Positions 50,381 through 59,712 of a DNA stretch of 64,000 nt are shown one piece after another (within the stretch, counting starts at the first letter, position 1; every line of letters begins with the position of its first letter). A model generated the notes under the pieces. The model saw nothing but the letters and a program-made list of their open reading frames with translations. It was not told where the DNA came from and made no database searches. The stretch lies in contig NYTH01000054.1 of NCBI GenBank assembly GCA_002683405.1, forward strand, positions 1 through 64,000. The letters run 5' to 3'. The DNA is from Salinisphaeraceae bacterium. Lineage in GTDB: Bacteria > Pseudomonadota > Gammaproteobacteria > Nevskiales > Salinisphaeraceae. The position numbers and the translations under genes were made by a program.

Positions 50381-52474
50381 ATGAGCGCCAGCCTGGATAC
50401 CGAATTCGAGACGACGCTGAACACCGAGCAGTTCGCGGCGGTGCGCTTTGGCGAGCCCTGTCCTCGGCGCGGCATGACCGCTTCGCCGCTGCTTGTGATC
50501 GCAGGAGCAGGCACCGGCAAGACACGTACGCTCACGCACCGCCTGGCCTATCTGGTGGGGCAGGGGGTCGACCCGCGGCGCATTCTCGTCATGACATTCT
50601 CGCGCCGCGCGGCAGACGAGTTGTGTCGCCGCGCCCGGCATATTCTGGCCTAATCCGCGCAGCCCGATGACCGCAGGGCGAGGACGCCGCCGCCGGATCT
50701 GCCTTGGGCGGGCACTTTCCACGCCGTGGCGAGCCGGCTGCTGCGAGAACAGGCCCGGCAGCTCGGGCTGGAGCCCAACTTTTCGGTCATGGACCGGGGC
50801 GACGCGGAAGATTTGCTGGATATTGCCCGGCAGCAGCTTAAGCTGGCCGGCAAGGGCAGGCGCTTTCCACGCAAGCAGACCTGCCTTTCCATCTACTCGC
50901 GCTGCATCAATACTCGCGCCGATCTGGAGACGGTGCTGGGGGAGGCCTTCCCCTGGTGCCTGCCCCATGCGGACGCGCTCAAACAGCTGTTTGCCGCCTA
51001 CACCATGCGCAAACGCGAGCTGTGCACGCTGGATTACGACGATCTGCTGCTGTTCTGGTCGCTCATGATGACCCGCTCCGCCAACGCACAAGCCGTGTCG
51101 GCGCGCTTCGACCATGTCCTGGTGGACGAATACCAGGACACCAACACGCTCCAGGCCGCCATCCTGCGAGGGCTGTGCCCTGACGGCCGCGGCTTGAGCG
51201 TGGTCGGGGACGATGCCCAGTCGATATACAGTTTTCGTGCCGCCAATGTCGAGAACATTCTTGGGTTCGCCGATGATTTTCCGGGCGCCCGCATCATCAA
51301 GCTGGAGCAGAATTATCGCTCCACGCCCGATATTCTGGACGCGGCCAACGCCGTGATTGCCCTGGCGCCACGCCGACATGAAAAAACGCTGTATTCGCGG
51401 CGGCCGGGTGGCGTCAGGCCGCGCTACGTGACCGTGCCGGATGCGGCGGCCGAGGCTCGCTATGTGTGTGAGCAGGTCCTGGCACGGCGGGAAACCGGCG
51501 TGCCGCTCAAGCGCCAGGCCGCGTTGTTCCGCAATGCCTCGCACGCCAACGACCTTGAAATCGAGCTCATTCGGCAGGACATCCCGTTTCGCAAGTATGG
51601 CGGGCTGAAATTTCTCGAGGCAGCTCACGTCAAGGATTTTCTGGCGCTGCTGCGCTGGGCGTCCAATCCCCGGCATCAGATGGCGGCCTTTCGCGCCATG
51701 CAGTTGCTCGAGGGTATTGGTCCGGCCACGGCCGAGCGCGGCTTCGAGCAGCTGGAGGCCGGCAACTGGTCGCTGACGGAATTGCGGGGCTTTCGCCCGG
51801 CCGGTGGAGGCGACGGTTGGTCGGCACTGGTGACGCTGCTGTGCGATATCAGCCATCCGCAGTCTAGCTGGCCTGATCAACTGCGGCCGCTGGGCGACTG
51901 GTATCTGCGGCAGCTTGACCGCCTGTATGAGTCGCCGGTCACCGCGAGGGCCGGGGATATAGACGATCTGATGCCTATTGCCGCCACCTACCCGGATCGC
52001 GACCGGTTCCTGGCCGAGCTCACTCTCGACCCGCCGGTAGCCAGCGGTGATCTGGCGGGCGATCCGCTACTGGACGAGGACTATCTCGTTCTCTCTACCG
52101 TACATTCTGCGAAAGGCCAGGAGTGGGATAGCGTACATGTGCTGCATGTGGCGGACGGCAGCTTTCCCAACGAGTTTGCAACGCGTTCCGACCAGGAAAC
52201 CGAAGAAGAGCGACGCCTGCTGTATGTCGCTCTCACGCGCGCGGAAAATCACCTCCACGTGCTGTCTCCGCTGCGCTATTACGTGCCGCAGCAGACCCGT
52301 TACGGCGACCGCCACGTATACGGCGCGACCAGCCGATTCTTTCCGGAGTCGGTGACGCAGCATTTCGACATGATGGCCTGGGGGGACAACCCGCCCGCCG
52401 CTGCATCGCCCTATGGCACCGGCGGCGTGCCTGATCTGGACCTGTATGACGCGGCCACGGCTCTCTGGGATTGA
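50381..52474 (+). pseudogene. UvrD/Rep-family helicase with in-frame TAA
   Basis: Superfamily 1 DNA helicase gene interrupted once. The first 90 codons include Walker A AGAGTGKTRT (41-50) and MTFSRRAADEL (motif Ia), then TAA at 50651-50653. The same frame continues SAQPDDRRARTPPPDLPWAG and then TFHAVASRLLRE, where motif Ib is expected. Later motifs are intact: DHVLVDEYQDTN (II), GDDAQSIYSFRAA (III), LEQNYRST (IV), VLSTVHSAKGQEW (V) and RRLLYVALTRA (VI). The whole would be about 697 residues. No other frame disruption is seen, so the lesion is recent, an error, or suppressed. Confidence 0.82.
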
Positions 52475-52495
52475 CCCGGCCGCATTGACGGATGA

Positions 52496-52933
52496 TCAGG
52501 CTGCCGGCGACTGCATGGCCTGCTGATAGTCCCGGGCCAGGCGGCTCTTATCCGTGTCGCTGAGCACCTTGCCGGCGACCTGAAAGACTTCCTGCTCCTC
52601 CTCTTCCAGGTGATGCTCGACCAGTTCGCCGAGCTGTCGCGCTTTCGTCAGCCAGGCGGGTGAACTGTATTCGGTGGTCTGAAGCGCCTCGATGGCCTGG
52701 TCGATTTCATGGTGCTCGGCCACGCTGTGACGGGCTTTTTCCTGAGTGCTGTCGTGCTGCATGAGCGGCACGTAAAAATGCCGCTCCTCGGCGGCTGCAT
52801 GGCGGGTCAACTCCGATCGCAGACGTTCGAACAGCTCGTCGCGCCCCTCGCTGTCACCCTGGGTCTGGACCAGCAGTTCAATCAGCCGCCGCTGCTTGTC
52901 GTGATCTTCGCGTAGTGCCTGGAAGATATTCAT
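52496..52933 (-). CDS. Hemerythrin HHE-domain protein
   Basis: A 145-residue four-helix hemerythrin-like protein. Candidate non-heme di-iron ligands are His in LREDHDKQRRL, His and Glu in RHAAAEERHFYVPL, His in AEHHEIDQAI and the HHLEEEEQEVF segment. The family functions in oxygen, iron or nitric oxide handling. AGGAGAC precedes the ATG. The gene is convergent with the helicase gene and divergent from the AtoE-type transporter. Confidence 0.85.
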   Translation of the reverse strand: MNIFQALREDHDKQRRLIELLVQTQGDSEGRDELFERLRSELTRHAAAEERHFYVPLMQHDSTQEKARHSVAEHHEIDQAIEALQTTEYSSPAWLTKARQLGELVEHHLEEEEQEVFQVAGKVLSDTDKSRLARDYQQAMQSPAA

Positions 52934-53095
52934 TCTGTCTCCTTGCTGAAATGCCCGAACAGGCGTTGGGCTGCTGCTGCGTTACTCTAGAGCTCCGCTG
53001 CCGCAAGACCATCCGCAAAATTGCCCAAAGGGGGGTCGGGGCGCGGACACGCACGGACAATGACAGCGCACGAAAAGAACTGAACAGGGGGAGCC

Positions 53096-54436
53096 ATGCT
53101 GCGTTTTGTTGCGGGCCGCTTCAAATGGGCGGTCGACCGATTTTTGCCGGACGCCTTCGTATTTACCGCCATTCTCACGCTGGTGACTGTCCTGCTTGGC
53201 CTGACGGTGGCCGGGCAGGGGCCCGTGCAGATGATGGAGTACTGGTACGACGGCTTCTGGAAGTTCCTGACCTTCACCATGCAGATGGTGCTGGTCCTGC
53301 TGACTGGCTATTGCCTGGCCATGGCGCCGGCCGTTCAGGCGGGTCTGGGGCGTATCGCGGCCTGGCCAAGAACCCCGGCCGCCGCGGTGACCCTGGTGAT
53401 TCTCGTCAGCGGCGGCGCGGCCTTCATCAGCTGGGGGGTGGGGCTGGTGCTCGGGCCGTTGTTCGCGCGCGAGGTGGCCAAGCGTCAGGCCGTGGACTAC
53501 CCGATTCTCATTGCGGCCGCCTTTTGCGGCGCCATCTGTGCACTGCCGGCCGGTCTGACCATTACGGCGCCGGTCCTGGTCAATACGCCAGGGCACTTCC
53601 TGGAGGCCGAGATCGGCCTGATCCCGCAAACGCTTACCATCTTCTCCGCGCCCATGCTGATCGCAGCCTCGGCTGGCGTCGCGGCCATGGTCTTCATCTT
53701 CCGGCGCATGCTGCCGCCGCCGTCCGAAGCCATTATTGTTTCGCGCGAAACACTGGACGCCGCGGACGAGGCCACCGTGTCGCCGGGCGCGGATGCCGAT
53801 GCCAGCGTCGCGCAGCGGCTAAGCGACAGCCGCTTGCTGACTGCGCTGGTGGCCGGCAGTGGTCTGATCTGGGCGGGAATCTGGTTTTATCGCAACGGCT
53901 TTGACCTGAACCTCGATATCCTGAATTTCAGCTTTTTAATGCTGGGCATTGCCCTGCACGGCAGCCTGCGGCGCTACGGTGAGGCATTCACGCAAGGCTC
54001 GCGGGCCGCCAGCCAGATCATTCTCCAGTATCCGTTTTATGCCGGCATCATGGGCATGATGGCGGGCTCGGGCCTGATCAGCATGATCGCCACGGGCCTG
54101 GCCGCCACCGCCACCACGGCCACGTTCGGGCTGTTCACCATGTTCTCCGCCGGGCTGATCAACATCTTCGTGCCGTCGGCCGGCGGTCAGTGGGTGATTC
54201 AGGGGCCGATTCTCGTGGAGACCGCACGCCAGCTGGGTGTGCCGCCGGCCGTGGCCGTTAACGCGTTCACCATCGGCGATTTGTGGACCAACATGTTTCA
54301 GCCGTTTCTGGCCCTTCCGGCGCTGGGTATTTCCGGCCTGGGGCTGAGGGACATCTGGGGATATTGTCTGGTGGCGCTGATCGTCTTCGGGCTGATTGGT
54401 GCGCTGGTCTGCCTGGCTATGCCGCTGCTTGTCTGA
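53096..54436 (+). CDS. Short-chain fatty acid transporter, AtoE family
   Basis: A 446-residue membrane protein with about ten hydrophobic segments. N-terminal RFKWAVDRFLPDAFVFTAIL and YDGFWKFLTFTMQMVLVLLTG, and the C-terminal NIFVPSAGGQWVIQGPI, match the AtoE/TIGR00366 short-chain fatty acid transporter family. AGGGGG precedes the start. It may import short-chain acids for the acyl-CoA pathways in the window, but no partner CoA-transferase is adjacent. Confidence 0.87.
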   Translation: MLRFVAGRFKWAVDRFLPDAFVFTAILTLVTVLLGLTVAGQGPVQMMEYWYDGFWKFLTFTMQMVLVLLTGYCLAMAPAVQAGLGRIAAWPRTPAAAVTLVILVSGGAAFISWGVGLVLGPLFAREVAKRQAVDYPILIAAAFCGAICALPAGLTITAPVLVNTPGHFLEAEIGLIPQTLTIFSAPMLIAASAGVAAMVFIFRRMLPPPSEAIIVSRETLDAADEATVSPGADADASVAQRLSDSRLLTALVAGSGLIWAGIWFYRNGFDLNLDILNFSFLMLGIALHGSLRRYGEAFTQGSRAASQIILQYPFYAGIMGMMAGSGLISMIATGLAATATTATFGLFTMFSAGLINIFVPSAGGQWVIQGPILVETARQLGVPPAVAVNAFTIGDLWTNMFQPFLALPALGISGLGLRDIWGYCLVALIVFGLIGALVCLAMPLLV

Positions 54437-54463
54437 GCGCCGCGTTTTCGCCGGACAAGCGAC

Positions 54464-55144
54464 TCAGAGAAAATCGTCGTAGCGATTGCGTTGTCCGAAC
54501 AGTCCGGCCGCCAGTACGCCGAGCGACAGCCAGAACAGCAGGCTGGCCAGAGCCAGGGACCAGTAGAAGCGCAGCGCCAGCGCGTCCGGCACCGGCCATG
54601 CCGTCTGCGGGCCTGCATCCGGCAGGCCGGCGACGAAGGGAACCGCGAGGAGCAGCAGGCCCACGATACGGAACAGCCAGCGAGGTTGTAGCAGCACGAG
54701 CGCCATTGAAACCGACGCGCAGCTTGCCGCCAGCCACCACCAGCCGGACTGATTACCGAAGGAGCCGGCCAGGCTTGCCGGCAGTTTCGGCGGCATGCCC
54801 AGCGAGGGATAGAGAAAAAACGCCAAGAAACCCGCCAGCCCCCATAACAGACCCGTCAGCCAGCTCGCGCCGCCATGCAGGCTGATCAGGCTGACCAGAA
54901 GGCAGGCGGCCGCCAGGCCAGCCACCGTGTTGAGCACCAGCGCGCCGCCGATATGCCGCGTCTGGCGAGGCGTCTTCGTGGCGGCGGGCGTCGAGGATTC
55001 ATTCGCACGCGCCTCGCCCGGCGTGGTGGCGGCGGCGGTTTCCAGCATGGGCGTGATCTGCCAGCGATGCACGCTGGTCACGAGCAGGCCGGCGACAATG
55101 CCGCTCACAAACACCGCAAGCACAAAGCGCGAAAAGTTACCCAT
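54464..55144 (-). CDS. CbtA-family cobalt transporter-like protein
   Basis: A 226-residue membrane protein resembling CbtA, predicted cobalt-uptake component. Family blocks: FVSGIVAGLLVTSVHRWQITPMLE at the N-terminus, GLLWGLAGFLAFFLYPSLGMPPKLP in the middle with the GLPPELP-like element, WWWLAA, and FYWSLALASLLFWLSLG at the end. The usual small partner CbtB and a cobalamin riboswitch are not seen next to it. It follows the TetR gene on the same strand by 29 bp and may be cotranscribed. Confidence 0.7.
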   Translation of the reverse strand: MGNFSRFVLAVFVSGIVAGLLVTSVHRWQITPMLETAAATTPGEARANESSTPAATKTPRQTRHIGGALVLNTVAGLAAACLLVSLISLHGGASWLTGLLWGLAGFLAFFLYPSLGMPPKLPASLAGSFGNQSGWWWLAASCASVSMALVLLQPRWLFRIVGLLLLAVPFVAGLPDAGPQTAWPVPDALALRFYWSLALASLLFWLSLGVLAAGLFGQRNRYDDFL

Positions 55145-55173
55145 GAGTCACTCGTTATCGGGCGGGCTGAGGG

Positions 55174-55782
55174 TCATGCACGGCGCACGGCCGCGACACA
55201 GAATACGACGATCTTCTCCACCAGGTCGGGCTCGGCGGCTTCCGGCAGGGTGGTCGGCGCAACCGGACGCACCAGCGCTTCGGTAAACGCGCCGACGATG
55301 CAGGCAGCCGTGACGTCCACGGATTGTGCGGGAAACTCGCCGCGGTCAATGCCTTCATGCAGCAGATCCTTGAACACGTCCCCGAAATCCTCGCGGCCCA
55401 CGATACGGGCGGCTTCGACCTCGGGGTCGGTCGGCTCGGCAATGAAGGCGTAAGCCAGGTTACGACCTTCCAGGGCGCGGGTGCCGAACGAACGCACGGC
55501 CGCCGCGAGCTTGTCGGTGGAGGAATCCGCGCGCGCCGTGATCTCGCGCAGAACATCGACCTCGTGGCTCACGGCGTGCGTGAGAATTTCTACCATCAAG
55601 GCCGATTTGGACGGAAAGTAGCGATAGATGGCGCCCGTCGACAGGCCCGCAGCCTTCGATACGGCCGACACCGAGGCGGCGCGAAAACCGCCCTGGGCCA
55701 CGAGTTTGCGGGCCGCCTTGAGGATGCGTTCGCGATTATCCTTCAACCGCTGTTCCATGAGTGGAGAACGGCGGTAATTCAC
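55174..55782 (-). CDS. TetR-family regulator next to the AtuA operon
   Basis: A 202-residue TetR repressor. HTH region RILKAARKLVAQGGFRAASV and AVSKAAGLSTGAIYRYFPSKS (about residues 19-60) is typical. The GTG at 55782 is preceded by AGGAAAA and chosen as start; an ATG at 55758 is an alternative, and the frame to 55932 is unlikely to be translated. It is divergent from the AtuA-type pair, so that is its most likely target, and it leads into cbtA. The ligand is probably an acyl-CoA; this is inferred from family. Confidence 0.85.
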   Translation of the reverse strand: MNYRRSPLMEQRLKDNRERILKAARKLVAQGGFRAASVSAVSKAAGLSTGAIYRYFPSKSALMVEILTHAVSHEVDVLREITARADSSTDKLAAAVRSFGTRALEGRNLAYAFIAEPTDPEVEAARIVGREDFGDVFKDLLHEGIDRGEFPAQSVDVTAACIVGAFTEALVRPVAPTTLPEAAEPDLVEKIVVFCVAAVRRA

Positions 55783-55830
55783 GGCGTTTTCCTGTATTCT
55801 ATTTGTGAACGGCGATTCATTATTTTGTTC

Positions 55831-55844
55831 GTATGCAAGCGTAC
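55831..55844. promoter_or_regulatory. Candidate TetR operator
   Basis: GTATGC-AA-GCGTAC is an imperfect palindrome (one mismatch) in the 190-bp divergent region between the TetR gene and the AtuA-type gene. Its central position suits an operator controlling both directions. Confidence 0.35.
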
Positions 55845-55972
55845 TATATGGTGCAGCCCTGATCGGGTAAGCCTTCGGGGCCGTCACCGGATCGCCATAA
55901 TACCGGCTCGACCGGGGTCTTCGGAACCGCACGGGACGGGGTCATGTTCGTCAGCTTCGCTATGGAGAATTC

Positions 55973-57337
55973 ATGAGCGACAAGAAAGTCCGTATTGCCA
56001 ATGGTCAGGGATTCTGGGGTGACAGCCTGCTGGGCCCGCTGCGGTTGGTAGAGGAAGGTCCGCTGGATTATCTGACCTTCGATTACCTGGCCGAAATCAC
56101 CATGAGCATCATGCAGAAGCAGAAATCGCGGAATCCGGATGCGGGGTACGCGACCGACTTCGTCGGCATGCTCGAACGCATTCTCCCGACCTGCAAGAAA
56201 AAGGGCATCAAGGTGATCGCCAATGCCGGCGGCGTGAACCCGCGCGGCTGTCTTGAAGCCATTCGTGAAGTCGTCGAGAAGCTGGATATCAACATCAAGG
56301 TCGGCATCGTGGAGGGTGATGACATCCTCGACCAGCTGCCCGAGATGATGAAGGCCGGCGAGACCTTCAAGAATCTGGACAACGGTGAGTCCGTGGAAAC
56401 GGTGCTGGACACCGTGAGCAGCGCCAACGTTTACATTGGCGCCAAGCCGATTGCCGATGCGCTTGATGAAGGCGCCGACGTGGTCGTGACGGGCCGGGCC
56501 ACGGATCCGTCCGTCGTGATCGGCGCGCTCATCCATGAGTTCGGCTGGTCCATGGACGACTACGACAAGCTCGCAGCCGGCACCGTCATGGGTCACATCA
56601 TGGAGTGCGGCACGCAGGCCACCGGTGGCAACTATGCTCGCTGGCGGGAAGTCGAGGACTGGGTGCACATCGGCTATCCCGTGGCCGAGGCCAGCGCGGA
56701 CGGCAGCTTCGTGATCACCAAGCACGAAAACACCGGCGGCCTGGTGGATATCGAAACGGTCACTTCACAGTTGCTCTACGAAATGGGCGATCCGCAGCGC
56801 TATCTGGGTCCGGACTGCATTGCCGACTTCACCAGTATCCAGCTGGAACAGGACGGCCGGAACCGGGTGCGGGTGTCAAACGTCAAGGGCAGCGAGCCTA
56901 CCGACACCTACAAGGTCTCGATGTCCTACCACAACGGCTACAAGATTCTCAGCTCGCTCGTGGTGCCCGGGCCGGACGCGGTGGAAAAGGCGCAGCTCAT
57001 CGCCGACACGATCTTCGGGCGGGCGGAATTGCTGGACGTGAAGATTCCCGAGGAAAACCGTTTCGTGGAATTCTTTGGCAACAACGTCTGCTACGAGGGC
57101 ATTCTGCCGCCGCCGGAGCAGCCGGGCGAAATCCTGCTGCGCATCGGCGCCAAGGGGACCGACAAGAAGGCCCTGGATACCTTCGGGCGGGAAATCGTGC
57201 CCATGCTCCTGGCCGGCCCGCCGGGCCTGACCGGATTCGCGGGCGGGCGCCCCAGGGCCACGGAAATCATCGGCTACTGGCCGGCATTGATATCCAAGCA
57301 CCTGGTGCAGACGCGAGTCACCGTCGAGAGCCTTTAA
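55973..57337 (+). CDS. AtuA-family (DUF1446) protein
   Basis: A 454-residue member of the acyclic terpene utilisation AtuA/DUF1446 family. Conserved segments include RIANGQGFWGDS at the N-terminus, LTFDYLAEITMSIM, ANAGGVNPRGC, DVVVTGRATDPSVV and the GHIMECGTQATGGNY block. GGAG precedes the ATG. In Pseudomonas AtuA is needed for growth on citronellol, with no proven reaction. Here other atu genes (geranyl-CoA carboxylase) are absent, so the substrate is probably a different acyl-CoA. It is followed 16 bp later by the separate small domain. Confidence 0.85.
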   Translation: MSDKKVRIANGQGFWGDSLLGPLRLVEEGPLDYLTFDYLAEITMSIMQKQKSRNPDAGYATDFVGMLERILPTCKKKGIKVIANAGGVNPRGCLEAIREVVEKLDINIKVGIVEGDDILDQLPEMMKAGETFKNLDNGESVETVLDTVSSANVYIGAKPIADALDEGADVVVTGRATDPSVVIGALIHEFGWSMDDYDKLAAGTVMGHIMECGTQATGGNYARWREVEDWVHIGYPVAEASADGSFVITKHENTGGLVDIETVTSQLLYEMGDPQRYLGPDCIADFTSIQLEQDGRNRVRVSNVKGSEPTDTYKVSMSYHNGYKILSSLVVPGPDAVEKAQLIADTIFGRAELLDVKIPEENRFVEFFGNNVCYEGILPPPEQPGEILLRIGAKGTDKKALDTFGREIVPMLLAGPPGLTGFAGGRPRATEIIGYWPALISKHLVQTRVTVESL

Positions 57338-57353
57338 TCAATCGGAGCAGACC

Positions 57354-57698
57354 ATGGCAAAAATGAAGCTTTTCGAACTGGCGATTGCCCGGTCCGGCGA
57401 CAAGGGAGACGGCAGTAATGTGGGTATCCGCGCCAACACGCCGCAGATCTACGACTTTCTCGTCAAGGAACTCACCGCCGAGCGCGTGAAAGACCATTTC
57501 AGCCGGATATGTCTGGGCGACGTGGAGCGTTACGAAATTCCCAATCTGCAGTCGCTGAATTTCATCCTGCATGATTCGCTGGGCGGCGGCGGTACCGAGA
57601 CGCTCAAGACCGACGCCCAGGGCAAGGTCCACGGACTGGGTTTGTTGCACATGGAAATGGACGTTCCCAGCCATCTGACCGACCCGGCGCGAAAATAG
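57354..57698 (+). CDS. AtuA C-terminal domain as a separate protein
   Basis: A 114-residue protein corresponding to the small C-terminal domain that many AtuA proteins carry fused: LFELAIARSGDKGDGSNVGI, followed by LTAERVKDHF and LNFILHDSLGGGGTETLKTD. Here it is encoded separately, 16 bp after the large domain, with AATCGGAGCA upstream of its ATG. The pair probably forms one complex. Confidence 0.82.
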   Translation: MAKMKLFELAIARSGDKGDGSNVGIRANTPQIYDFLVKELTAERVKDHFSRICLGDVERYEIPNLQSLNFILHDSLGGGGTETLKTDAQGKVHGLGLLHMEMDVPSHLTDPARK

Positions 57699-57715
57699 GC
57701 GTTTCCGTCGCGCTG

Positions 57716-59452
57716 TCAGGCCGCCACGGCCTGGCAGTGGCCGGGCAGGGTAAAGATGATGCGGGTGCCGACGCCGGGCTGGGTGTCGGCACTGATTCTG
57801 CCTCCGTGGCGTTCAATCGCCTTGCGGCAAATGGCCAGCCCGATGCCCATGCCTTCGGTATCGCGGCCATCCAGCTTGCGGAACACGTTGAAAATGTCTT
57901 CCCTGAACCGCGGGTCGAAGCCGCTGCCGTTGTCCTGAACGCAGAATGACTCGAAGCTGTCTGCCCGGCGAACCTTCACGACAATCCGCGGCGGGCAGTC
58001 GGGCCGGCGGAACTTGATCGCGTTGGCAATGAGGTGCTGGAACACCGCGCGAAGCTCGACGCTGCTCGCCATGACCGTCGGCATGCTGTCCGGCACCACG
58101 AGCTCCGCGTCGTGCGAGGCGATTTCGGCGCGCAGACCGTGCAGAGCGGCCGACAGGGCCTGGCCGCTATCCACCGGCTCGCGGTTGAGGTCGCGCCCCA
58201 CGCGGGAGTAATCCAGCAGGGCCCGGATCATGTCGTCACCCAGGCTGGCCGCCTGGGTGATATGGCCGAGGTATTCCCGAGCCTCGTCGCCGAGCTCGTC
58301 CGCGTGACGGCGCAAAAGCAGCTGCGCAAAACCGCGAACGCCCCGGATGGGCTCGCGCAAATCGTGAGAAACAGTATAAGCAAATGACTCCAGGTCCTTG
58401 TTCGAACGCGTTAATTCGGAAGTCATTTTTCTCAATTTATGGTTTGTCTCGCGTAGCTCGGCACGATACTCGCGTTCGGCGGTGACGTCCTCGATCTGCG
58501 AAACATAGTACTCGGGCGAGCCATCTTCCCGACGCACCACGGACACCGACAGAACTGCCCAGAGTATCCGCCCGCTGCTGTGGATGTAGCGCTTTTCCAT
58601 GCGGTAGTGATCGGACTCGCCGACCACCACGGCCTGAAGGTTTTCCAGGTCCGAATCCAGATCGTCGGGATGAGTCAGCGTCTGGAAGGTGCTGGCAAGC
58701 AGCGTCTCCCGATTTCGGCCCAGCAGCTGGCACAGCGAATCATTGATATGCAGAAAGCGCCCCTCCGTGTCCACCAGCGCCATGCCGATGCTGGCGTGCT
58801 GGAAGGCGTCCTGAAATCGCGACTCGCTGCGATGCAGTTGTTTCAGCGCCCGAATTTCCCGCTCGGAACGAAGCGCATGACTGCTTAGCACGGGAATCGC
58901 GCAGAGCAGCACGATATACGCGAGATGTCCGAACGCGAACTGCTGCATCAATCCTACGAGCGCGGGGTCGACGGGGCCGGGCGCCAGGATGCGGGGCAGG
59001 GCATAGAGACCGATCACCGTGCAACTCGCCGCATAGAAGGCGAGCGACGCGTATAGCGCGGTGCGGCTTTGCAGCAACACGAACGCCAGGACGAACAGTA
59101 GCGGCAACCAGGCCAGATAGGGCGGTGAAAGCTGATTCAGCGGCAGATCGTTGAAAGGGCCCAGATAGGTCCCCGCGATTCTCAGAAAGAACCCGACGCC
59201 GAACAGGCAGATGAAAAACAGGCCGACCCGGTCCGTTTGATCGCCGCGCCGCAGCGCCCAGGCGCCACAAAGCAGCGTGCCCATGAGCATGCCGCCCATG
59301 ACAACCAAATCGAACGTCGTGGCGGCCGGGAAATGTTGCGCGTTGAATGTGCCGATTGCAGCGGCCGGAAGCGCTAGAGCCAGTGTGAAGCCGAGCGCCA
59401 GGCGCTTGAACGTGACCGGGCTGGCCGGTGGAAGAACGGAATCCGTCGGCAT
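57716..59452 (-). CDS. Membrane-bound PAS-domain sensor histidine kinase
   Basis: A 578-residue sensor kinase. The N-terminal half has about seven hydrophobic segments (roughly 15-210). A PAS domain with PAC (SRFQDAFQHASIGMALVDTE to YYVSQIEDVTAERE) follows, then a coiled coil. The HisKA box SFAYTVSHDLREPIRG carries the phospho-His, and the HATPase has HLIANAIKFR (N box), DNGSGFD (G1) and GMGIGLAICRKAIERHGG (G2). No response regulator is adjacent. ATG at 59452 is used; the frame extends to a GTG at 59527 inside a hairpin. Confidence 0.88.
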   Translation of the reverse strand: MPTDSVLPPASPVTFKRLALGFTLALALPAAAIGTFNAQHFPAATTFDLVVMGGMLMGTLLCGAWALRRGDQTDRVGLFFICLFGVGFFLRIAGTYLGPFNDLPLNQLSPPYLAWLPLLFVLAFVLLQSRTALYASLAFYAASCTVIGLYALPRILAPGPVDPALVGLMQQFAFGHLAYIVLLCAIPVLSSHALRSEREIRALKQLHRSESRFQDAFQHASIGMALVDTEGRFLHINDSLCQLLGRNRETLLASTFQTLTHPDDLDSDLENLQAVVVGESDHYRMEKRYIHSSGRILWAVLSVSVVRREDGSPEYYVSQIEDVTAEREYRAELRETNHKLRKMTSELTRSNKDLESFAYTVSHDLREPIRGVRGFAQLLLRRHADELGDEAREYLGHITQAASLGDDMIRALLDYSRVGRDLNREPVDSGQALSAALHGLRAEIASHDAELVVPDSMPTVMASSVELRAVFQHLIANAIKFRRPDCPPRIVVKVRRADSFESFCVQDNGSGFDPRFREDIFNVFRKLDGRDTEGMGIGLAICRKAIERHGGRISADTQPGVGTRIIFTLPGHCQAVAA

Positions 59453-59524
59453 CAATAATCGTCCCGCAAACGCAAAGTCCCGGTCAGTTAACGGCGCGAT
59501 CGTGAAAATATTTATTAAACAGTT

Positions 59525-59558
59525 CACTCAATACGCGAAGTCCTTTCGCGATTGAGTG
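59525..59558. other. Hairpin upstream of the histidine kinase gene
   Basis: CACTCAAT-A-CGCGAA pairs with TTCGCG-ATTGAGTG around a GTCCT loop: 14 base pairs with one bulged A. On the minus strand it would lie in the kinase leader and would cover the alternative GTG start. Confidence 0.45.
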
Positions 59559-59560
59559 CC

Positions 59561-59589
59561 GCATTGGCCGGCGCATGTCCGGCCAATGC
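59561..59589. other. Perfect 11-bp hairpin next to the previous one
   Basis: GCATTGGCCGG and CCGGCCAATGC flank a 7-base loop. No T-run follows on either strand. Together with the neighbouring hairpin it forms a compact structured spacer between two divergently unrelated genes. Confidence 0.45.
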
Positions 59590-59712
59590 TCTCGCGCCCT
59601 TACGGTCGCGGGCAGGCCATCCATTGCCTGCATTATTGATCCGAACAATTTTGTCTATTTAATGCACGGCTCAATAACGAAAATAATCAGCAGAAACGCA
59701 TTTTGCATGGTT

